From Nematostella vectensis (taxonomy: Eukaryota > Cnidaria > Anthozoa > Actiniaria > Edwardsiidae), in assembly GCF_932526225.1 (NCBI RefSeq), contig NC_064048.1, forward strand, positions 8,642,515-8,706,514: a stretch of 64,000 nt of DNA. The letters are read 5' to 3'. This document shows positions 58,033 through 64,000 of this stretch, in pieces (the first letter of the stretch is position 1; each line of letters opens with the position of its first letter). Both the position numbers and the translations under genes were made by a program. Under the pieces are notes generated by a model. That model had not been told where the DNA came from. It did no database searches and saw only the letters and a program-made list of their open reading frames with translations.

Positions 58033-61000
58033 TCACTTTACGGGCTCGCCTATTAGCTGAAGTAGGATTTTCTTGTAGTTACCCTTTGTATCGTCCTGTG
58101 AAAACAGAAAAAAAAGATGGGAAATCTGACATTTATTACTGGGGGCTTGTGGAAATAGACAGTGAACAGAACCCATTTGTAAAGTAAAGCTCAGTTCTTA
58201 GTACAGCACCCAGCTAGGAGAGGGGAAAGTAGTTGCTTGCAACGGAAATCCTACCCTCTTCGTCCGCCTAAAAGCAGGAAAGCGGTGTTTTCTTAATGGA
58301 GTTGATCCCCTCCACCCCAATGTAGGAATATTAGCCTCCCACACCCCTCCCCTAACGGAAGGTTGATTACCCGGGTGATGCCGGAAATATAGATCTCTTT
58401 TCTGGAATCACACAATCTGTGTGCAAGGAATCACCTGTAAGGGTTCACTATCGGTAGAATTCGAGTTAATTGCCCCTATAGATACGGGGAGGGGGGGGGG
58501 GGGGGGGGGGTAGGGACGCTTACCGAGATGTATCTTGCGAGCGTTGTGCCGTACATCTTGTGGAACTCGTCCCGTATGTCCAGCATGTCCACCTCTGACC
58601 GAGTGACCACGATACGAATCAGCGTCTTGTCATCCGTACCCAGTCCCTATCACAAAATACACACGTGAGCGAGGGTGGGCGTAACACAACGCAGAATGAC
58701 GTGAACACAGGTGGGCGTCACACAACGCAGAATGACGTGAACACAGGTGGGCGTCACACAACGCAGAATGACGTGAACATAGATGTGAGGTCAAGCAACA
58801 CAGCGCGACATGAGCATAGGCGTAAGGGTACACAGCGCAAGGTGACCTTAATGAAATTTTGAGGTCACACAGGACAACGTGACACGTGACATAAGAAAGT
58901 GACCAATAGTGTACCACTACATCATATGAACAATACACAAATTGTGAATATACCTTCATGCTCTTGTAGAGTTTTTCTGCGAAGAAGGCTGGTGCGTTCT
59001 TAACGACGCGAACTGGAAAGCAGAAAAGAATAAAATTACAGCCGAGTTCGTGGTTTCGCGTCCGATCTGAATTCAAAATAATTGTCCATCTTATGAAGGA
59101 TATTGTCAAGTCCCCTGACATGTGCGGTGTTGTGTGACATTACCTATCGTGACTATGCCATCACGCAAGTCCCCTGACATTTGCGGTGTTGTGTGACATT
59201 ACCTATCGTGACCATGCCATCACGCAAGTCCCCTGACATTTGCGGTGTTGTGTGATATTACCTATCGTGACCATGCCATCACGCAAGTCCCCTGACATTT
59301 GCGGTGTTGTGTGACATTACCTACCGTGACTATGCCATCACGCAAGTCCCCTGATATGTGCGGTGTTGTGTGATATTACCTATCGTGACCATGCCATCAC
59401 GCAAGTCCCCTGACATGTGCGGTGTTGTGTGACATTACCTATCGTGACTATGCCATCACGCAAGTCCCCTGACATTTGCGGTGATGTGTGATACTACCTA
59501 TCGTGACCATGCCATCACGCAAGTCCCCGGACATGTGCGGTGTTGTGTGACATTACCTATCGTGACTATGCCATCACGCAAGTCCCCTGACATTTGCGGT
59601 GCTGTGTGATATTACCTATCGTGACCATGCCATCACGCAAGTCCCCTGACATCTCTCTCTTGATGGATTCCTCGATGTCATATTTGCATATCTGCACACA
59701 AAAGATCACAGTTACACATTTGAAACATGATGAGAGAACCATTCATCGAAAGCAGCTAAATGAAGTCTCCGTCATAGGACACCAATGGAATAAAACTTTA
59801 TACAACGAGACTCGTAGATCGCGCGCTCTGATTGGTCAAAAGTGCGCGCTGTAATTGGTCAAAACTGTGCGCTCTGATTGGTCAAAAGTGCGCGCTCTGA
59901 TTGGTCAAAAGTGCAAGTAGAGGACACACGCACACTTGGCGTCAGCATGCGCGCGCGTTCCCCAAAACTAGATTCTTGGGTTTCAGTCACGTGACTTTTG
60001 GCGTGTCAATTTACTTCGGGTGATGAAGTGGTGGTCAAAAACAGCAACGCGCGAACATGGCACCTGTAGGCAAAAACCAGGTTTCTCCCGTATTTTCCAA
60101 TTATTTTCGCTCTTTAAGTCTAGATATTCGATAGCATTACTTTCAAGAGATGTGTTATTGTAACAGAGTTGACCCCTAAAAATGTAGATTTTTCAACTGA
60201 TTTTCAACTTATATCCTTCACTCGTCTTTAGCTTGCAATCCTCTTTTTATTTTTCAAACGAGATGAAAGCTTACAAAAACTTGCAGTCCTACAACTTTTC
60301 GTTTGTGGATGATTGAAAGACCTCGGTATTAAACGGATGAAAAATGATTGCCTTCTGGTAAGTGTATTTATTACGTTTTGTTCGGCGAAAAACACGATAA
60401 TTTTGCAAACGGATGAAAATTTGAATTTCTCTACCTTTCCCTGCAGAACGGCAGGAGAAAAATGACAGATTCACACTTAAATAAATTGCAAGGACCAGCA
60501 TTATTACTCAAGAGATAAATTATTTTGTAAAATTCATACTCGGGTACTCTGTGGTTTTTCACCCGAAAAAGAAAAACGTAAATAATTCAAAACGTATACC
60601 ATAATTCGATTCCACTAACTACCAGGCGTTGTTCAGGAGACTAATATCTACTCAAATCTGCTTTCAAACCTTCTCTAACTCTCGACTTGTGCGAAACCCC
60701 CTGCTGTTGCCAGACTAAAGTACGAATTTCGCAGCTTTTCACGCCGTTGTTCTGTAAATTCTTTCGCCTTTTCGTAAAAATTTCCGTAGAACCCTGAAGA
60801 AACCTTCCTCTTTTTGGATATATTGATTTGTTCACTCGAAAACAGCGAATATATAAGACATTTTAACAGGTGCACGGCACTTGTACGAAATGTAAACAAC
60901 CGTCTTCGCGTGTCTGTTTTGACTACCACTTCAACTTTGGCATATCTAATGAGGCGGATGTGACGTCATTTGCAACCCAAGAATTGAAAACTTGTCTCGC

Positions 61001-63889
61001 AGGTCGCACGCGCCCTGTTACACGTGAAGTTTTTCCTGCGACTTGAAACAATTTGTTGCAGAAAGTAGAAGAGCGTTCTACTTTTCGTGCGACTTTGAGA
61101 AATGCAAAACAAGTTGCAAAGGGGGTGTCACACGCAAAAACATGCGCGTGCGACCTGCAACAATTTTTTTGCGAGGCAGGTCGCAAGAGAAAAAACGTAC
61201 GTGTGACAAGGCCTTAAGAAACCATTTTATTTGCTGTATAAATCAAATAGATCTCATCGTTTTATGCGTCTGTCCTCTAATAGATGCACAGAAGACGTCA
61301 CTGCGTGTCATGAACAACAGTCACGAGTTGGAGGGGAGAAGGGGGGGAGGGGTGGCACTTACTTTTGAATACTCGTTGAAAGTCGCTCTCAGCTGATCAA
61401 AGCTCCGTGAAGCAAGGATGCTGTTAAACCTGAAGAAAACAAAAAAAAAAAAATATGCCTTGGATAATATCACTGTAAGCGACATGGGTCTGAATGTAAG
61501 AATAGACTGAGGACGCCCTTGAATAGACATCTATACAATTATTTTGTGTAACAGGACCATAAATTCTAAATTCAAACAACTAATTTGATTGACCTCCTTT
61601 TAGTTATGAAATATTAAGACTGTAGATCCGACTTTCGCGATTTTGATTTCAATAATTAAAACTCTTATCATTTTTTTTAAAATACAACCTTGTTCCCTGT
61701 ATTATGTGATACTTAAAAAACAGAACTGAGTTGTTTTAGTTGTGGAATGGATAGCAATTTACTGTGATTTAAACGGATTGAATTCACTACTGAGATGAAA
61801 GCCGTAGCTGAACTCGAAAGATTGGGGGGGGGATACAGAAACATTAAGAAAACAATGGGGGAACAGCCACGCCCCTACTAGTCATTTCCTTATAATTTTT
61901 AAAAATATTTGGAGGGGGCACGTGCCCCAGTGCCCCCCCCCCCCCCCTGTTACGGCCCTGGATGAACATATCATTTGCATGGGCTTCATAGCCCACGCAC
62001 ATCAGGTCGATAGCTCAAAATAACTTCTTGCATCTAACAAAAAATCATGTAAGATATAGATGATGAATCTGGCCCCACTACTCACTTGGATTCGTCGGTG
62101 CCCCATCGACCCTCGCCGGCTTTGTATAACGCCTAAAAAGGGACAAGTGCCTATGTTGAGAATATATACTTGAAGAAGGTCAAACGAACCTTTTATTTCA
62201 AACAACATCGAGTCACAGGAAACATCCATTTTTTTAGCTTATTCAAGTAAATAGCTGAGATACTACAAAAAAGATTTTTTTATCAGAATCGTGGGCGGTT
62301 ATTGTAAATATCTTTTAACAAGAACTGCAGCAGGGCTGAAGATCCTTTAGGGCACAATACAGAAACATTAAGGAACATATTGGAGCACAAACACGCCCCT
62401 TCTGGACATTCCTTACATATCAAGAAAATTTAGCCAAAAATTGTCGTTTTTGCCAAACGCGGTCACTTCCATATAAGGAAACTAATATATTCCTTATTTG
62501 GAAAAACTGAATGATTCTTGTCATTTTCAAGGTTGCCGCACCGCAGGTGCTTCGTAAAATTTATGATTTCTAATCAGAAGGAAAAACAGTGACTGTGATC
62601 TTTTTTGATCAATGAAGAAATATCTGAAAAGAAACTAAGATTCCTCGGTACCAGTCCATCAAAACGACAACGTTTTCTTCATATGTATATATATATATAT
62701 ATTTTTATTTGGGGGGGGGGGGGGGGGGTTATGCTTCCAGTGCAAATCCCCCCGCTACGGCCCTTTTGATACTAGCTAAAATCATTGGCAGACCTAGAAA
62801 ACAACAATAAACATGGACTGAAACCGACATGACCTTAACCCTTTAAAACGTCTCTCTTTTACAGTTTGTTTAGAGCTAGATTGTTGTATTATGTATCTTT
62901 TAATGAAAAGACTGAAACCGACATGACCTTAACCCTTTAAAACGGCTCACTTTTAAAGTCTGTTTAGAACTAGATTGTGTTGTATTATGTATCTTTTAAT
63001 GAAAAGACTGAAACCGACATGACCTTAACCCTTTAAAACGGCTCACTTTTACAGTTTTTTTAGAACTAGATTGTGTTGTATTATGTATCTTTTAATGAAA
63101 AGACTGAAACCGACATGACCTTAACCCTTTAAAACGTCTCACTTTTACATTTTGTTTAGAACTAGATTGTTGTATTATGTATCTTTTAATAAAAAGACTG
63201 AAACCGACATGACCTTAACCCTTTAAAACGTCTCACTTTTACATTTTGTTTAGAACTAGATTGTGGTATTATGTATCTTTTAATGAAAAGACTGAAACCG
63301 ACATGACCTTAACCCTTTAAAACGGCTCACTTTTACATTTTGTTTAGAACTAGATTATGTTGTATTATGTATCTTTTAATGAAAAGACTGAAACCGACAT
63401 GACCTTAACCCATTAAAACGGCTCACTTTTACAGTTTGTTTAGAACTAGATTGTTGTATTATGTATCTTTTAATAAAAAGACTGAAACCGACATGACCTT
63501 AACCCTTTAAAACGGCTCACTTTTACAGTTTGTTAAGAACTAGATTGTGGTATTATGTATCTTTTAATGAAAAGAATGATAAAGGATTGGCTGATGCGAT
63601 TTGTCTTTTGACCAATGAGGGAGGGGATAAATATTGATTGCCTTACCTGTGCATCTTGTTGTGCTTTCAAATAATCTACTGGCGCTGTCTCGATTCTATT
63701 CGCCTGGGATAAAAATTTTAGCTCACAACTCAACACGGACTTAACCCAAAACTCAAATGACAATTCATTTGCATGGCTTCGAAAACATGCGTTACAAACT
63801 AGAGCTTACGTTACATAGGGAGATGAGGAACTTTTTGAATTTCCCAGAAGTGTCACCCGCGATGTCTTTTTCCAAGTCACGTGAGAATA
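58033..63889 (-). CDS. Annexin, 3' part (8 exons)
   Basis: Annexins bind acidic membrane phospholipids through calcium sites in four repeats of about 70 residues. Eight minus-strand exons, in transcript order: 63889-63810, 63703-63647, 62132-62086, 61429-61363, 59691-59616, 59012-58954, 58646-58524, 58095-58033. They give 189 residues and end in TGA; phases match throughout. Seen in order: [20 protein letters not shown] (end of repeat 2), [20 protein letters not shown] (start of repeat 3, G-x-W-GTDE calcium loop), [40 protein letters not shown] then [20 protein letters not shown] (repeat 4, GxGTDD site with downstream acidic partner), and [17 protein letters not shown] at the C-terminus. The first part lies beyond the window. 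The subfamily is not determined. Two of its exons carry edge-anchored tandem copies. Confidence 0.94.
58668..58850. repeat. 36-bp repeat in annexin intron
   Basis: Five copies, two of them near-identical, of ACACAACGCAGAATGACGTG, AACACAGGTGGGCGTC, just upstream (in transcript sense) of the 58646-58524 exon. The last copies are diverged. No exon-edge match was seen. Confidence 0.85.
59108..59653 (-). repeat. 59-bp array copying an annexin exon end plus donor
   Basis: The last 37 bases of exon 59691-59616 and its donor (plus-strand view: ATTACCTATCGTGAC, CATGCCATCACGCAAGTCCC, CTGACAT) recur eight more times at 59-bp spacing, with ACCTATCGTG starting at 59142, 59201, 59260, 59319, 59378, 59437, 59496, 59555 and 59614. 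Nearly every copy keeps the minus-strand GTAAT donor (the one near 59496 reads GTAGT). Reading on from the true exon end meets an in-frame TAG within the first copy. Confidence 0.96.
59818..59925. repeat. Repeat with inverted CCAAT boxes
   Basis: Four copies of GCGCGCTCTGATTGGTCAAAAGT in tandem, each with ATTGG, in the large annexin intron. They may be part of a dispersed element, since GCGCGC and CACGTGAC words follow at 59940-60000. Confidence 0.8.
60985..61215. mobile_element. Possible MITE rich in GTCGCAC words
   Basis: TCGCAGGTCGCACGCGCCCT near the left and TGCGCGTGCGACCTGCAACA, GCAGGTCGCAAGAGAA near the right share inverted and direct copies of GCAGGTCGCA. An internal AGAACG-type inverted pair (GTAGAAGAGCGTTCTAC) lies in the centre. 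The exact ends are unclear. There is no ORF of note. Confidence 0.5.
62810..63575. repeat. ~96-bp satellite-like array in annexin intron
   Basis: Eight copies of a unit with GACTGAAACCGACATGACCT, TAACCCTTTAAAACGGCTCA, CTTTTACAGTTTGTTTAGAA, CTAGATTGTGTTGTATTATG, TATCTTTTAATGAAAA. Copies differ at a handful of sites and by small indels. It ends about 70 bp from the exon at 63647-63703 but shares no sequence with it. Confidence 0.95.
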
Positions 63890-63995
63890 CTGCAACCAAT
63901 GACAACGAACAATAAAGTCACGTGAGAATACTGCAACCAATGAAAACGAACAATAAAGTCACGTGAGAATACAGCAACAAAAACAATATAAGATG
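63870..63995 (-). repeat. 41-bp copies of an annexin exon start plus acceptor
   Basis: The start of exon 63889-63810 with its acceptor (plus-strand view: AGTCACGTGAGAATACTGCA, ACCAATGACAACG, AACAATAA) recurs twice more, 41 bp and 82 bp to the right. In transcript sense the extra copies lie upstream and keep a TTGCAG acceptor followed by TATTCTCACGTGACT. Confidence 0.92.
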
Positions 63996-64000
63996 TCATT

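Noticed and set aside
58630-59121. 163-residue minus-strand ORF across annexin exons and introns
   Set aside because: It contains the real exon 59012-58954 but runs on through the splice donor into repeats; annexin family similarity stops exactly at the splice sites.

Overview
This window is animal nuclear DNA: intron-rich genes with GT-AG introns, short exons, many small inverted-repeat transposon relics and many minisatellites. Protein content, gene style and base composition suggest a cnidarian, most likely a sea anemone such as Nematostella vectensis. That assignment is inference; no species marker was tested.

Layout. (1) 744-2766 (+): 3' part of IFT46, an intraflagellar transport subunit. 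(2) 2767-5120: a spacer with foldback elements and a broken non-LTR reverse transcriptase tail. (3) 5121-28367 (+): complete transportin-3 (TNPO3), 29 exons, 928 residues. (4) 28368-30772: intergenic, with a TA microsatellite and then a TATA-box promoter. (5) 30934-33575 (+): complete 5-exon, 173-residue CYTH-domain protein of the CyaB/thiamine-triphosphatase superfamily. (6) 34617-56896 (+): complete EFCAB6-like protein, 34 exons, 1570 residues, about 13 tandem EF-hand pairs, with an X-box-like site upstream. (7) 56897-58032: spacer with a tRNA-Met-like relic. (8) 58033-63889 (-): the last 8 exons in the window of an annexin whose 5' part lies beyond it. Exons were assembled by hand from frame, splice sites and family similarity; the three complete genes close to an exact multiple of three.

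IFT46 and EFCAB6 are both linked to cilia or sperm flagella. TNPO3 imports SR splicing factors into the nucleus and annexins bind membranes. Nothing suggests the genes form one pathway.

The most unusual signal is in the introns. At least a dozen tandem repeats are anchored on exon boundaries: the repeat unit carries the end of an exon plus its 5' splice site, or the 3' splice site plus the start of the exon. Examples are 20 intronic copies after TNPO3 exon 6, 36 apparently identical 50-bp copies at exon 9, nine 59-bp copies at an annexin exon, and several acceptor-side sets. The result is introns full of decoy splice sites made from the gene's own exon edges.
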